From Oerskovia paurometabola (GTDB lineage: Bacteria > Actinomycetota > Actinomycetes > Actinomycetales > Cellulomonadaceae): a stretch of DNA of 64,000 nucleotides. Where the stretch lies: positions 1,922,001 through 1,986,000 of the forward strand of contig NZ_JAFBBV010000001.1 of the NCBI RefSeq assembly GCF_016907365.1, read 5' to 3'. Positions 25,055 through 34,676 of this stretch are shown piece by piece. Numbering within the stretch: position 1 is the stretch's first letter; every line of letters begins with the position of its first letter. The notes beneath the pieces are model-generated. The model was not told where the DNA came from. It made no database searches and saw only the letters and a program-made list of their open reading frames with translations. Made by a program: the position numbers and the translations under genes.

Positions 25055-26454
25055 TCGAGCTGACTGCGGCGGAGGTCGCCGCAGCGACCGGTGGGCGGCT
25101 GGCCGCCGACCCGGACGTGAGGGTGACCGGCTCGGTCGTCATCGACTCCCGACGGGTGCAGGAGGGCTCGCTCTTCGTGGCGCTCCCCGGGGAGCACGTC
25201 GACGGGCACGACTTCGTGCCGGTCGCGGTCGGCAACGGCGCGACACTCGTCCTGGCGGCGCGCGACGTCGACGCGCCGGCGGTCGTCGTGGCGGACGTTC
25301 AGGCCGCGCTCGGCGACCTGGCCCGCGAGGTCCTGCGTCGCCTGCGCGCGACGGGCGACCTCCAGGTCGTCGGGATCACCGGGTCGGTCGGCAAGACCAC
25401 CACGAAGGACCTCCTGGGGCAGCTGCTCGCTCCCCACGGCCGGACCGTCGTGCCGCGGGGCTCGTTCAACAACGAGATCGGCCTGCCCCTGACCGTGCTC
25501 GAGGCCGACGCCTCGACCCGCTTCCTCGTCCTCGAGATGGGGGCCAGCGGGATCGGCCACCTGACCTACCTGACGCAGATCGCGCCCCCCGACGTCTCCG
25601 TCGTCCTGGCCGTGGGCAGCGCCCACCTGGGGGAGTTCGGCGGGATCGAGGCAGTCGCCGCGGCCAAGTCCGAGATCGTCACGGGCCTCGCGCCGGGGGG
25701 CACGGCCGTCCTCAACGCGGACGACCTGCGGGTGGTCGCGATGGCCGCCGTCGCGCCGGGACCCGTGCGGACGTTCGGCACCATCCCGGCTGCCGACGTG
25801 CGCGCCGAGAACATCGGGATGGACCGCAGCGGGTGCGCGTCGTTCGACCTGCGCGTGCGCGGGTCCGAGGTCGAGAACCTCCCGGTCCAGCTCCGGCTCG
25901 TGGGCGAGCACCACGTCACCAACGCGCTCGCGGCGGCGGCGGCGGCGATCCGGCTGGGGCTCGACCCGCGCTCCGTCGCGGCCGGTCTGAACGAGGCGAC
26001 CGCGATCAGCCCGCACCGCATGGCGGTCACGGAGCGTCCCGACGGCATCACGGTGATCGACGACTCCTACAACGCGAACCCCGACTCGATGCGCGCCGCG
26101 CTCAAGGCCCTCGCGGTCATGGCAGGGCGTGAGCGCAGGTCGGTCGCGGTCCTGGGCGAGATGCGAGAACTCGGGCCCGACTCGCGCGCCGCTCACGACG
26201 AGATCGGCCGTCTCGTGGTGCGATTGAACATCAAGCTGCTCGTGGTGGTCGGTGACGGTGCCGGCGGCATCCACGACGGCGCCACCCAAGAGGGGTCCTG
26301 GGGCGATGAGACTCGTTTCGTGCCTGACGTCGAGGCGGCCTCCGCGCTGCTGCGCGACGAGCTCCTGCCGGGCGACGTGGTCCTGGTGAAGTCGTCGAAC
26401 GGCTCGGGCCTGTGGCGCCTGGGCGACGAGCTCGCGGGTGAGGTGCGCCCGTGA
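25051..26454 (+). CDS. murF: UDP-MurNAc-pentapeptide synthetase (D-Ala-D-Ala adding)
   Basis: Adds D-Ala-D-Ala to the UDP-MurNAc tripeptide. At 467 residues it is of usual length. The ATP site is [15 protein letters not shown], followed by [21 protein letters not shown] and [11 protein letters not shown], all typical for MurF, and [15 protein letters not shown] near the C-terminal domain. Start and stop overlap both neighbours by 4 nt (ATGA with murE, GTGA with mraY), which indicates translational coupling along the pathway order. Confidence 0.97.
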   Translation: MIELTAAEVAAATGGRLAADPDVRVTGSVVIDSRRVQEGSLFVALPGEHVDGHDFVPVAVGNGATLVLAARDVDAPAVVVADVQAALGDLAREVLRRLRATGDLQVVGITGSVGKTTTKDLLGQLLAPHGRTVVPRGSFNNEIGLPLTVLEADASTRFLVLEMGASGIGHLTYLTQIAPPDVSVVLAVGSAHLGEFGGIEAVAAAKSEIVTGLAPGGTAVLNADDLRVVAMAAVAPGPVRTFGTIPAADVRAENIGMDRSGCASFDLRVRGSEVENLPVQLRLVGEHHVTNALAAAAAAIRLGLDPRSVAAGLNEATAISPHRMAVTERPDGITVIDDSYNANPDSMRAALKALAVMAGRERRSVAVLGEMRELGPDSRAAHDEIGRLVVRLNIKLLVVVGDGAGGIHDGATQEGSWGDETRFVPDVEAASALLRDELLPGDVVLVKSSNGSGLWRLGDELAGEVRP

Positions 26455-27551
26455 TCGCGATCCTCGTCTCCGCGTGCGTCGCGCTGCTCGTGGCCCTGCT
26501 GGGGACCCCGCTGTTCATCAAGTTCCTGGTCCACCGCAACTACGGCCAGTTCGTCCGCCAGGACGGCCCGACGGCGCACTTCACCAAGCGCGGCACCCCC
26601 ACCATGGGTGGGGTCGTCATCATCGGGGCGACCCTGATCGGCTGGGCGATGTCCTACGTCGTGGCGTCGATCGTCTCGGACACGCCGAGGACGCCGAGCG
26701 TGTCCTCGCTCCTCGTGCTGTTCCTCATGACGGGCCTCGGCCTGGTCGGCTTCTTCGACGACTTCACGAAGATCCGCAAGCAGCGCAGCCTGGGCCTGTC
26801 CCCGCGGGCCAAGATCGTCGGCCAGGGGGTCGTGGGCGTCACGTTCGCGGTCCTCGCGCTCCAGTTCCCCAACGAGAACTTCCGCACACCGGCCTCGACG
26901 CACATCTCGTTCCTGCGGGACACGAACCTCGATCTCGCGTTCGCGGGGGCGACGGTCGGCCTGATCCTCTTCGTCCTGTGGGCGAACTTCCTCATCACGG
27001 CGTGGTCGAACGCGGTGAACCTGACGGACGGCCTCGACGGGCTGGCCACGGGCGTGTCCGTGATCGTCTTCGGCAGCTACATCCTCGTGAGCATCTGGCA
27101 GCTCAACCAGAGCTGCCAGATCCTCGACGCCGCCGGGCCGCGCTGCTACGAGGTCCGCGACCCGCAGGACCTGGCGATCGTCGCCGCGGCCATCATGGGC
27201 GCGTGCGTCGGCTTCCTGTGGTGGAACGCGAGCCCCGCGAAGATCTTCATGGGTGACACGGGTTCGCTCGCCCTGGGCGGCGCGCTGGCCGGCCTCACGA
27301 TCCTGTCGCGCACCGAGGTCCTCGCGGTGATCATCGGCGGCCTGTTCGTCATCATCGTGCTCTCGGACGTCATCCAGATCGGGTACTTCAAGATGACGGG
27401 CAAGCGGGTCTTCAAGATGGCGCCCTTGCACCACCACTTCGAGCTGTCCGGGTGGGGAGAGGTGACGATCGTCATCCGGTTCTGGTTGATCGCCGGCCTG
27501 TTCGCGGGTCTCGGGCTGGGGATCTTCTACGCGGAGTGGGTGGTCAGCTAG
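26451..27551 (+). CDS. mraY: Phospho-MurNAc-pentapeptide translocase
   Basis: Integral membrane enzyme with about ten helices that transfers phospho-MurNAc-pentapeptide to undecaprenyl phosphate, forming lipid I. The 366-residue protein shows the conserved cytoplasmic motifs [56 protein letters not shown] and [15 protein letters not shown], including the Asp residues of the active site. It starts with GTG 26451 in a 4-nt overlap with murF and ends in a TAGTG overlap with murD. Confidence 0.98.
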   Translation: MIAILVSACVALLVALLGTPLFIKFLVHRNYGQFVRQDGPTAHFTKRGTPTMGGVVIIGATLIGWAMSYVVASIVSDTPRTPSVSSLLVLFLMTGLGLVGFFDDFTKIRKQRSLGLSPRAKIVGQGVVGVTFAVLALQFPNENFRTPASTHISFLRDTNLDLAFAGATVGLILFVLWANFLITAWSNAVNLTDGLDGLATGVSVIVFGSYILVSIWQLNQSCQILDAAGPRCYEVRDPQDLAIVAAAIMGACVGFLWWNASPAKIFMGDTGSLALGGALAGLTILSRTEVLAVIIGGLFVIIVLSDVIQIGYFKMTGKRVFKMAPLHHHFELSGWGEVTIVIRFWLIAGLFAGLGLGIFYAEWVVS

Positions 27552-29014
27552 TGTCCGACGCGACCGACCATGCGCTGCGTGTCCCGTGGGACCGGGCACG
27601 CGTCCTGGTCGCCGGGCTCGGGGTCTCCGGTCGCGCCGCGGTCTCCGCGCTGACGACCCGGGTGGCCTCGGTCGTCACGGTGGACCGTGCGGCCCCCGAC
27701 GCCGACACGGCAGACGCCGCGCAGGTCGACCTGTCCACGGTCGACCTCGTGGTCGCCTCGCCCGGGTGGGCGCCGTCGTCGGACCTGCTGGTGGCCGCCC
27801 GGGAGGCGGGCGTCCCCGTCTGGAGCGAGGTCGAGCTCGCCTGGCAGCTGCGCACGGCGCGTGCCGACGGGTCCTACGCCCCGTGGCTCGCGGTCACGGG
27901 GACGAACGGCAAGACGACCACGGTCGAGATGCTCACCTCGATCCTGACCGCCGCCGGGCTGCGCACCGCGGCCGTGGGCAACGTGGGCACGCCCGTCGTG
28001 ACCGCTGCGCTCGACCCCTCCCTCGACGTGCTCGCGGTCGAGCTCTCGAGCTTTCAGCTCCACTTCACGCACAGCATGTCGGCCCAGGCCGCGGCGGTGC
28101 TCAACGTCGCGCCCGACCACCTCGACTGGCACGGCTCGCTCGACGCCTACGCGGGCGACAAGGGACGCGTCTACGAGCGTGCCCAGGTGGCCTGCGTGTA
28201 CAACGTGGCGGACGCCCGGACGGAGCACCTCGTCCGGGAGGCCGACGTCGAGGAGGGGGCTCGGGCGATCGGCTTCACCGTCGGGGCACCCGCGCGGGCG
28301 CAGCTCGGCGTGATCGAGGACGTCCTGGTGGACCGTGCGTTCCACACGGCCCCCGACGACCCCGCGCGGCACCGCAGCGCCCAGGAGCTCGCGACGTTCG
28401 CGGACCTCGCGCACCTCGCGGGTCCCGACGGCGTGGTGCCCGTCCACGTGGTCGCCAACGCCCTCGCGGCCGCGGCGCTCGCCCGGGCGCACGGGGTGGA
28501 CGCGCGCGCCGTCCGGGAGGGGCTGCGTTCCTTCAGCCCCGGCGCTCACCGGATCGCGCACGTGGCGACGGTCGACGGCGTCGCGTACGTCGACGACTCG
28601 AAGGCGACGAACGCGCACGCCGCGGCCGCGTCGCTCGGCGCCTTCGCGCCCAGGTCGGTCGTGTGGGTCGCGGGCGGACTGGCCAAGGGAGCGACGTTCG
28701 ACGACCTGGTGCGCTCCCGCGTGTCGAGGCTGCGCGCCGTGGTGCTGATCGGCGTGGACCCCGAGCCTCTCGAGGGCGCACTGGCCCGACACGCACCCGA
28801 TGTCCCCGTGGTCCGAGTCGATCCCGGCGACACTGGGACGGTGATGCAGCGCGCGGTCTCGAGCGCCCGTGGACTGGCGGTCCCCGGGGACACGGTGCTG
28901 CTCGCCCCCGCGTGCGCGTCGATGGACCAGTTCGCGTCCTACGCGACCCGCGGCGACGCGTTCGTGCGCGCGGTCCACGACCTGCCGGGTTCCGAGACCG
29001 AGCTGGAGGGGTAG
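27551..29014 (+). CDS. murD: UDP-MurNAc-L-alanine--D-glutamate ligase
   Basis: Adds D-Glu to UDP-MurNAc-L-Ala. At 487 residues it is slightly longer than E. coli MurD. The N-terminal Rossmann segment is VLVAGLGVSGRAAVSAL, the ATP site TGTNGKTTTVEML, then ELSSFQL, NVAPDHLDWHG and, in the C-terminal domain, YVDDSKATNAHAA and WVAGGLAKGATF. The GTG at 27551 shares one base with the mraY stop. It is followed closely by ftsW, whose ribosome binding site (GGAGGGG) lies in the last codons. Confidence 0.97.
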   Translation: MSDATDHALRVPWDRARVLVAGLGVSGRAAVSALTTRVASVVTVDRAAPDADTADAAQVDLSTVDLVVASPGWAPSSDLLVAAREAGVPVWSEVELAWQLRTARADGSYAPWLAVTGTNGKTTTVEMLTSILTAAGLRTAAVGNVGTPVVTAALDPSLDVLAVELSSFQLHFTHSMSAQAAAVLNVAPDHLDWHGSLDAYAGDKGRVYERAQVACVYNVADARTEHLVREADVEEGARAIGFTVGAPARAQLGVIEDVLVDRAFHTAPDDPARHRSAQELATFADLAHLAGPDGVVPVHVVANALAAAALARAHGVDARAVREGLRSFSPGAHRIAHVATVDGVAYVDDSKATNAHAAAASLGAFAPRSVVWVAGGLAKGATFDDLVRSRVSRLRAVVLIGVDPEPLEGALARHAPDVPVVRVDPGDTGTVMQRAVSSARGLAVPGDTVLLAPACASMDQFASYATRGDAFVRAVHDLPGSETELEG

Positions 29015-29018
29015 CCCA

Positions 29019-30656
29019 GTGGCCCAGACGACGAGTGGGCGCGGGCCTGCGTCCCGCTCGGCCGCGGGCCGCACCACGCCGAAGCCTCCGGCCCCGGGCG
29101 ACGCCCGGCCCACGACCGCTCGCCAGGCCGGGAGGGCGGCGCCGTCGAACCCCGTCCGGACGAAGGGGAGCGAGGCCGGGGGAGCCGCTCGACCCCGCAC
29201 GCAGGCGGGCGCCGACGGCCCCCGTGCTCCTCGGGCCACCGGCACCGGGAAGCAGACGGGCGCCACCAAGGCCCCCGGCAGGGCAAGGCCTGCGGCGCGC
29301 GCGACCAGCACGGCCGCCTCGGGACTGCTCGGTCGGCGCAAGGACGGCGCGACGGCGAAGGCGGGCACCCCCCGCAGGCGACCGCGCGCGACCAGGCGCC
29401 CGGCCGTCGACGAGCGCGCCTGGCTGGGTCAGTGGGACAGCGCGGTGACGAGCTACTACCTGCTGGTCGGTGCGACGACCCTGCTCGCGATCATCGGTCT
29501 GGTCATGGTGCTGTCGAGCTCGGCGGTCACGGAGATCGCCGCAGGCCGCTCGCCGTACGAGGCGTTCTTCACCCAGGCCCGGTTCGCCCTCATGGGCCTG
29601 CCCGTGCTGCTCGTCGCGACGCGGCTGCCCACGAGCTTCTACCGGCACGCGGCGTGGCCGCTCCTCGGCGTCAGCCTGCTGCTCCAGCTCCTGATCTTCA
29701 GCCCGCTCGGCAAGGAGGTCAACGGCAACCTCAACTGGCTGAACTTCGGCTCGTTCTACGTCCAGCCCTCGGAGCCGGCCAAGCTCGCGCTCGCGGTCTG
29801 GCTCGGGGTGGTCCTCGGCCGCAAGCAGCGGTTGCTGGGGTCGTGGAAGCACGCGATCGTCCCGGCGGTCCCCGGCGCGCTCCTGGTCATGGGGCTCGTC
29901 CTGGCGGGCCACGACCTGGGCACCATGCTCGTGATCCTCCTGCTCGTGGCGGGGGCCTTCTTCGTCGCCGGTGTCGACTGGAAGCTCCTCGCGACGGCGG
30001 GCGGCATCTCCGCGGTCGTGGTCGGCGTCGGGTTCGTGGCCATGCAGGAGAGCTCGAACCGCATGAGCCGGTTCCTCGCGACCTACGCCGGCGTCTGCGA
30101 CACGACCGACGCGAACGTGGGCACGGGGTGCTACCAGTCCGTCCACGGCCTGTGGGCCCTCGGGACGGGCGGGCTCGGCGGCGTGGGCCTGGGGGCGAGC
30201 CGTGAGAAGTGGAGCTACCTGCCCGAGGCGCACAACGACTTCATCTTCGGCGTGATCGGCGAGGAGCTGGGCCTGCTCGGCACGCTCCTCGTCCTCGCGC
30301 TCTTCGCGGTGCTCGGCCTGGCGATGAGCCGCGTCATCCGTCGGCACCCGGACCCGTTCGTCAAGATCACGACCGCGGGCATCGCCTGCTGGATCGTCGG
30401 GCAGGCGTTCATCAACATCGGGGTGGTGATCGGCATCGTCCCCGTGATCGGCGTGCCCCTGCCCCTCGTCTCCTCGGGCGGGTCGGCGCTCATCACGACC
30501 ATGGCCGCGCTCGGCGTCGTCATCTCGTTCGCGCGCGACGAGCCGGGGGCGCGCGAGGCGCTCAGCGCCCGGGGGAGCGTGGTGCGCAGGTCGCTCGCCG
30601 TCGTCGGGCACGCCGGGCGGCGGGCCGTCCCGCGCAGACGTCCCCAGAAGCGATGA
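29019..30656 (+). CDS. ftsW: Septal peptidoglycan glycosyltransferase FtsW (SEDS family)
   Basis: Polymerises lipid II at the septum with FtsI. The 545-residue protein is much longer than E. coli FtsW (414) because of a roughly 125-residue basic, Pro/Ala/Gly/Arg-rich cytoplasmic N-terminus. The SEDS core then has about ten helices with VMVLSSSAV, NWLNFGSFYVQPSEPAKLAL, the catalytic-site Asp in GHDLGTMLVI, ALGTGGLGGVGLGASREKW, LPEAHNDFIFGVIGEELG and PLPLVSSGGSAL. GTG 29019 lies 4 nt after the murD stop with GGAGGGG upstream. A 126-nt gap follows before murG. Confidence 0.96.
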   Translation: MAQTTSGRGPASRSAAGRTTPKPPAPGDARPTTARQAGRAAPSNPVRTKGSEAGGAARPRTQAGADGPRAPRATGTGKQTGATKAPGRARPAARATSTAASGLLGRRKDGATAKAGTPRRRPRATRRPAVDERAWLGQWDSAVTSYYLLVGATTLLAIIGLVMVLSSSAVTEIAAGRSPYEAFFTQARFALMGLPVLLVATRLPTSFYRHAAWPLLGVSLLLQLLIFSPLGKEVNGNLNWLNFGSFYVQPSEPAKLALAVWLGVVLGRKQRLLGSWKHAIVPAVPGALLVMGLVLAGHDLGTMLVILLLVAGAFFVAGVDWKLLATAGGISAVVVGVGFVAMQESSNRMSRFLATYAGVCDTTDANVGTGCYQSVHGLWALGTGGLGGVGLGASREKWSYLPEAHNDFIFGVIGEELGLLGTLLVLALFAVLGLAMSRVIRRHPDPFVKITTAGIACWIVGQAFINIGVVIGIVPVIGVPLPLVSSGGSALITTMAALGVVISFARDEPGAREALSARGSVVRRSLAVVGHAGRRAVPRRRPQKR

Positions 30657-30726
30657 CGCCGGACGGGTGCACGGGGCGGCGATGCCGACCCGGGCCTCCC
30701 GGACGACGCGCACGGCTACTCTCAGG

Positions 30727-30746
30727 GTCCCGGACCGTTCCGGGAC
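30727..30746. promoter_or_regulatory. Perfect 8-bp stem-loop upstream of murG
   Basis: GTCCCGGA-CCGT-TCCGGGAC lies 37-56 nt before the murG start in the only sizeable gap of the murE-ftsQ run. It could be an operator, an attenuator or a processing site. Confidence 0.4.
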
Positions 30747-30782
30747 GGACAACCAGCGACAGCAAGGACAGGTGACAGGTAC

Positions 30783-31907
30783 GTGGTGAGCTCTTCAGTC
30801 GGCTCGGTGGTGCTCGCAGGCGGCGGGACGGCGGGGCACGTCAACCCGCTGCTCGCGGTCGCGGACGAGCTGCGTGCGCGCAACCCCGAGGCGGTCGTCA
30901 CGGTGCTCGGGACGGAGAGCGGTCTGGAGGCGGACCTGGTGCCCGCGCGGGGCTACCCGTTGCGTCTCGTGCCCAAGGTGCCGATGCCTCGCCGCCCGAG
31001 CGGCGAGTGGGTAGCGCTGCCGGGCCGGCTCAAGGCCGCGGTCGAGGCTGCCGGGGCCGTGATCGACGAGACGCGGGCCGAGGTCGTGGTGGGCTTCGGC
31101 GGCTACGTCTCGACCCCGGCCTACATCGCGGCGCACCGTCGCGGGGTGCCGATCGTGATCCACGAGCAGAACGCGCGACCGGGCCTCGCGAACCGGGCAG
31201 GGGCCCGGTGGGCGACGTCGGTCGCGCTCACGTTCGAGGGGACGCCGCTCAAGGGCGGCGTGGTCACGGGGCTGCCCCTGCGCTGGGAGATCGCGGACCT
31301 GATCCGCGACCGCGGGGTCGACGCCCCGACGGTCCGGGCCAACGCGGCGGCGTCGCTGGGCCTGGACCCGGCGCGCCCCACGGTGGTCGTCACGGGCGGG
31401 TCGCTCGGCGCGCAGAGCCTCAACGAGGCCGTGTCGGGTGCGGCGCGCGAGGTCCTCGCGACCGGGGCGCAGGTCCTGCACCTGACCGGCCGGGGCAAGG
31501 CCGACGCGGTGCGCGCCGTCGTGGCGGGCCTGCCGGGCTACGACGTGCGGGAGTACCTGTCGGAGATGCACCTCGCATACGCGGTCGCCGACCTCGTGGT
31601 GTGCCGGTCGGGCGCGGGCACGGTGAGCGAGCTCGCGGCGCTGGGCATCCCGGCGGTCTACGTGCCGCTGCCCATCGGGAACGGCGAGCAGCGGCTCAAC
31701 GCCGCGCCGGTCGTGCGGGCCGGCGGCGGCATCCTCGTCGACGACGACGCGTTCACGGCCGCGTGGGTCGCGCAGAACGTGCCGGCGCTCGTGGCCGACG
31801 GCGACCGGTTGCGCACGATGGCCTCGCTCGCCTCGCGCGCGGGCATCCAGGACGCGGCGGCTCGGGTCGCCGACCTGGTCGCGCAGGCGGCCGGGGGCTC
31901 GCGGTGA
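30783..31907 (+). CDS. murG: Lipid II synthase (UDP-GlcNAc transferase)
   Basis: Peripheral membrane glycosyltransferase that adds GlcNAc to lipid I. The 374-residue GT-B protein has the N-terminal glycine loop GGGTAGHVNP, the second loop GFGGYVSTPA, then HEQNARPGLANR, GGSLGAQSLNE in the C-terminal domain and CRSGAGTVSELAALGIPAVYVPLP with the UDP-GlcNAc-binding Glu region. Two adjacent GTG codons (30783, 30786) could start it; AGGACAGG lies just upstream. The stop overlaps murC (GTGA). Confidence 0.97.
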   Translation: MVSSSVGSVVLAGGGTAGHVNPLLAVADELRARNPEAVVTVLGTESGLEADLVPARGYPLRLVPKVPMPRRPSGEWVALPGRLKAAVEAAGAVIDETRAEVVVGFGGYVSTPAYIAAHRRGVPIVIHEQNARPGLANRAGARWATSVALTFEGTPLKGGVVTGLPLRWEIADLIRDRGVDAPTVRANAAASLGLDPARPTVVVTGGSLGAQSLNEAVSGAAREVLATGAQVLHLTGRGKADAVRAVVAGLPGYDVREYLSEMHLAYAVADLVVCRSGAGTVSELAALGIPAVYVPLPIGNGEQRLNAAPVVRAGGGILVDDDAFTAAWVAQNVPALVADGDRLRTMASLASRAGIQDAAARVADLVAQAAGGSR

Positions 31908-33451
31908 CGGGGACGACGGGCCGGGACGACGGCGGGGCGGCGGCGACGGCCCCGGCGCTCGCGGACCTCGGCACGGTCCACCTCGTCGGCATCGGCGGCG
32001 CGGGCATGTCCGTGGTGGCGCGTCTGCTCGCCGCGCGCGGGGTGCGCGTCCAGGGCTCGGACGCGAAGGACGGCGCCGTGGTCGGGGCCCTGCGTGCGGA
32101 CGGGATCCGGGTGCTCGTGGGTCATGCGGCGAGCAACGTCGAGGGGGCCGACACGCTCGTGCTCTCGAGCGCGGTGCGCCCCGACAACCCGGAGCTGGTC
32201 GCCGCGCGGGCAGCAGGCCTGCGCGTGCTGCACCGCTCGGAGGCGCTCGCCGTCCTCATGGCCCAGGGGCGGTCGGTCGCCGTCGCGGGGGCGCACGGCA
32301 AGACGACGACGTCCGCCATGGTCGCGACGACCCTGCGCGCCGCGGGCCTCGACCCGTCGTTCGCGATCGGAGGCTCGGTCATCACGAGCGACGGTGCGAT
32401 CCCGGGGGGTCACCTGGGTTCCGGTGACGTCGTGGTCGCCGAGGCCGACGAGTCGGACGGCTCGTTCCTCAACTACGCACCGACGATCGCGGTCGTGCTG
32501 AACGTCGAGCCCGACCACCTGGACCACTACGGGTCGCGCGAGGCGTTCGAGCAGGCGTTCGTCGACTTCGCGCAGCGGGTCGTGCCCGGCGGGTTCCTCG
32601 TCGCGTGCGCCGACGACCCTGGGGCGCGCGCCCTGGCGGACGCGCACCGCGCGGCGGGCGGCCGGGTCGTCACGTACGGCACGTCGCCGGGCAGCGACGT
32701 GCTGCTGGCGGACGTCCGGCCCGACGGCGCCGCGGGGGTGGCCGCTCGGCTCACCGTCGTCGGTGGTGCGGAGGGTGGAGAGGCCCGACCTCTCGCCGGT
32801 GCGCTCGGTGCGCTCGGTGCGGGCGAGAGCCTGGGCCTCGACGTGGGCCTCGACCTGCGCCTGCAGGTGCCCGGCGCGCACAACGCTCTCAACGCAGCGG
32901 CAGCGGTCGCGACCGCCGTCCTGCTGGGCGTGAGCGCCGAGCGGGCCGTGGCGGGGGTCGGCGAGTTCCTGGGCACGGGCCGACGCTTCGAGGCGCGGGG
33001 CGAGGCGGGCGGGGTCCGGGTGGTCGACGACTACGCGCACCACCCGACCGAGGTCGCGGCGCTCCTGACCGCGGCTCGCCCCGTGGCCGCGGGTGGGCGG
33101 GTGCTCGTGCTCTTCCAGCCGCACCTGTTCTCCCGTACGCGCACGTTCGCGCGCGAGTTCGCCGACGCCCTGTCCCTCGCCGACGAGGTCGTCGTCACGG
33201 GCGTCTACGCGGCGCGCGAGGACCCCGACCCGGCCACGGGCTCGTGGACCATCACCGACCTGATGCCGGGCGGTTCGGCACGAGGCGTCGAGGACCGCGT
33301 CGAGGCGGCTCGTGCGCTGGCCGCGTCGGCGCGGCCCGGAGACCTCCTGCTCACGGTGGGGGCCGGGGACGTCACGGAGCTCGGTGCCGTCGTCCTCGAC
33401 GCGCTCTCCGGGTCCGAGCCCGCCGCCCCTGCGGGGGAGGTCGAGGACTGA
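31904..33451 (+). CDS. murC: UDP-N-acetylmuramate--L-alanine ligase
   Basis: First amino-acid ligase of the wall precursor pathway. The 515-residue protein has the nucleotide-sugar Rossmann motif VHLVGIGGAGMSVVARLL, the ATP site AGAHGKTTTSAMV, EADESDGSFL, NVEPDHLDHYGS and, C-terminally, RVVDDYAHHPTEV and FQPHLFSRTRTFAREFADAL. An Ala/Gly-rich insert (about 265-305) is longer than in E. coli. GTG 31904 overlaps murG by 4 nt and the stop shares one base with the ftsQ ATG (TGATG). Confidence 0.97.
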   Translation: MTGTTGRDDGGAAATAPALADLGTVHLVGIGGAGMSVVARLLAARGVRVQGSDAKDGAVVGALRADGIRVLVGHAASNVEGADTLVLSSAVRPDNPELVAARAAGLRVLHRSEALAVLMAQGRSVAVAGAHGKTTTSAMVATTLRAAGLDPSFAIGGSVITSDGAIPGGHLGSGDVVVAEADESDGSFLNYAPTIAVVLNVEPDHLDHYGSREAFEQAFVDFAQRVVPGGFLVACADDPGARALADAHRAAGGRVVTYGTSPGSDVLLADVRPDGAAGVAARLTVVGGAEGGEARPLAGALGALGAGESLGLDVGLDLRLQVPGAHNALNAAAAVATAVLLGVSAERAVAGVGEFLGTGRRFEARGEAGGVRVVDDYAHHPTEVAALLTAARPVAAGGRVLVLFQPHLFSRTRTFAREFADALSLADEVVVTGVYAAREDPDPATGSWTITDLMPGGSARGVEDRVEAARALAASARPGDLLLTVGAGDVTELGAVVLDALSGSEPAAPAGEVED

Positions 33452-34503
33452 TGCGTCCGCCGTCCCGTCCGCGTCCCGCTGCTCCTCGCCCGACCCCGGC
33501 GCCGCCTCGCGAGGAGCAGCCGGCCCGCTCTCGTCCGGCGACGCCCGGGCGGGCCCGTCCCGCGGGGACGCGGGACGACGTCGGGACCCCGGGGCACCCG
33601 GACGACGACATCGCGACGCAGCCGCTCGTGCTGCGGGGGAGCGAGCTCGCTCGGACCGGCTCGGCGCCCGCGGCGGGGACCTCGACGCGCGAGCGGCCCG
33701 CGACCGGACCGGTCCCCTTCGTCCGGGGGCCGGTGGGTGGTGGGGGTCGCCCCGTCGACCGCGTGGTCTCGACCGGGATGGCGGACCGGCTCGCCGAGAA
33801 GTCCGCGATGCGTCGGCACCGTCTCCGGAACCGGGTCCTCGGCTGGGCCGGTGGGGTGCTCGTGCTCGTGACCGCGGTCTGGGTCGCGCTCTTCTCGCCG
33901 CTGCTCGGGGCCGATCCCGCCAAGGTCGAGATCTCGGGGGAGGGGACCGTGATCGACATCGCCGAGGTCCAGCAGGTGATCGGGGGCGTGGCGGGGGTCC
34001 CGTTGCCCCGGGTCGACACCATCGGCCTGCGCGACGAGATCCTCGAGCTCAACGGTGTGCGCGACGTGCGGATCCTGCGGGAGTGGCCCGACGGGCTGAG
34101 CGTGACCCTGGAGTCGAGGGAGCCGGTGGCCGCGGTGCCGCACGAAGGGGCCTTCGCGCTGCTGGATCGTGACGGGGTCCAGGTCGCGACGGTCGAGGCG
34201 GTGCCGGAGGGGCTGCCGGCCATCGGCGTGACGCTCGACGAGGGGGGTGCGCGCTCGCTGCGGGCCGCGCGCATCGTGCTCAACGCGCTGCCGCCCGAGC
34301 TGCAGGCCGAGGTCGCCGAGGTCACGGCACCGACGCAGGACGCGGTCACCATGACGCTGCGTGACGGCGCGGTCGTCGAGTGGGGGAACGACGAGGACGC
34401 GGCGCTCAAGGTCAGGGTGCTCCAGGCACTCCGCGGGCTGCCGGAGAACCAGGGAGCCAAGCTCTACGACGTCTCGGCCCCGACGATGCCGATCACCCGG
34501 TGA
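33451..34503 (+). CDS. ftsQ: Cell division protein FtsQ
   Basis: Bitopic divisome protein linking FtsL/FtsB and FtsI/FtsW. The 350-residue protein has a long Pro/Arg-rich cytoplasmic tail (about 125 residues), one membrane helix (about 130-152) and an extracytoplasmic POTRA domain starting VEISGEGTVIDIAEVQQVIG, followed by VRDVRILREWPDGLSVTLESREP and a beta domain. ATG 33451 shares a base with the murC stop. A 173-nt gap with AT-rich control elements separates it from ftsZ. Confidence 0.94.
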   Translation: MRPPSRPRPAAPRPTPAPPREEQPARSRPATPGRARPAGTRDDVGTPGHPDDDIATQPLVLRGSELARTGSAPAAGTSTRERPATGPVPFVRGPVGGGGRPVDRVVSTGMADRLAEKSAMRRHRLRNRVLGWAGGVLVLVTAVWVALFSPLLGADPAKVEISGEGTVIDIAEVQQVIGGVAGVPLPRVDTIGLRDEILELNGVRDVRILREWPDGLSVTLESREPVAAVPHEGAFALLDRDGVQVATVEAVPEGLPAIGVTLDEGGARSLRAARIVLNALPPELQAEVAEVTAPTQDAVTMTLRDGAVVEWGNDEDAALKVRVLQALRGLPENQGAKLYDVSAPTMPITR

Positions 34504-34595
34504 GGGCCGGGGAGAGGTGTGACGTGAACCATCGCAGAGGTTTTCGCCGACACGCGCGGGCGGGTCGTTGATACGGCAGGGGCGGGCACCTACCG

Positions 34596-34653
34596 TCGAC
34601 ACAGCACAACCTGACATAACTATAACCCTCTAGTTGAGGGTGAAGGTTGAGGG
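34596..34653 (+). promoter_or_regulatory. ftsZ promoter/operator region with repeats
   Basis: An AT-rich island in very GC-rich DNA. TATAAC (34621-34626) is the best -10. ACCCTC-TAGTT-GAGGGT (34625-34641) is an inverted repeat, and TTGAGGG recurs at 34634 and 34647, 13 bp apart. The arrangement suggests a regulated ftsZ-specific promoter; a -35 (TCGACA at 34596) is 19 nt away and weak. Confidence 0.55.
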
Positions 34654-34676
34654 CTACAGGATCGAGAGGCATTGAC

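Noticed and set aside
34647-34676. TTG start 10 codons upstream for ftsZ
   Set aside because: It falls in the promoter/operator repeats and lacks a ribosome binding site; GTG 34677 has GAGAGG and matches the family start.
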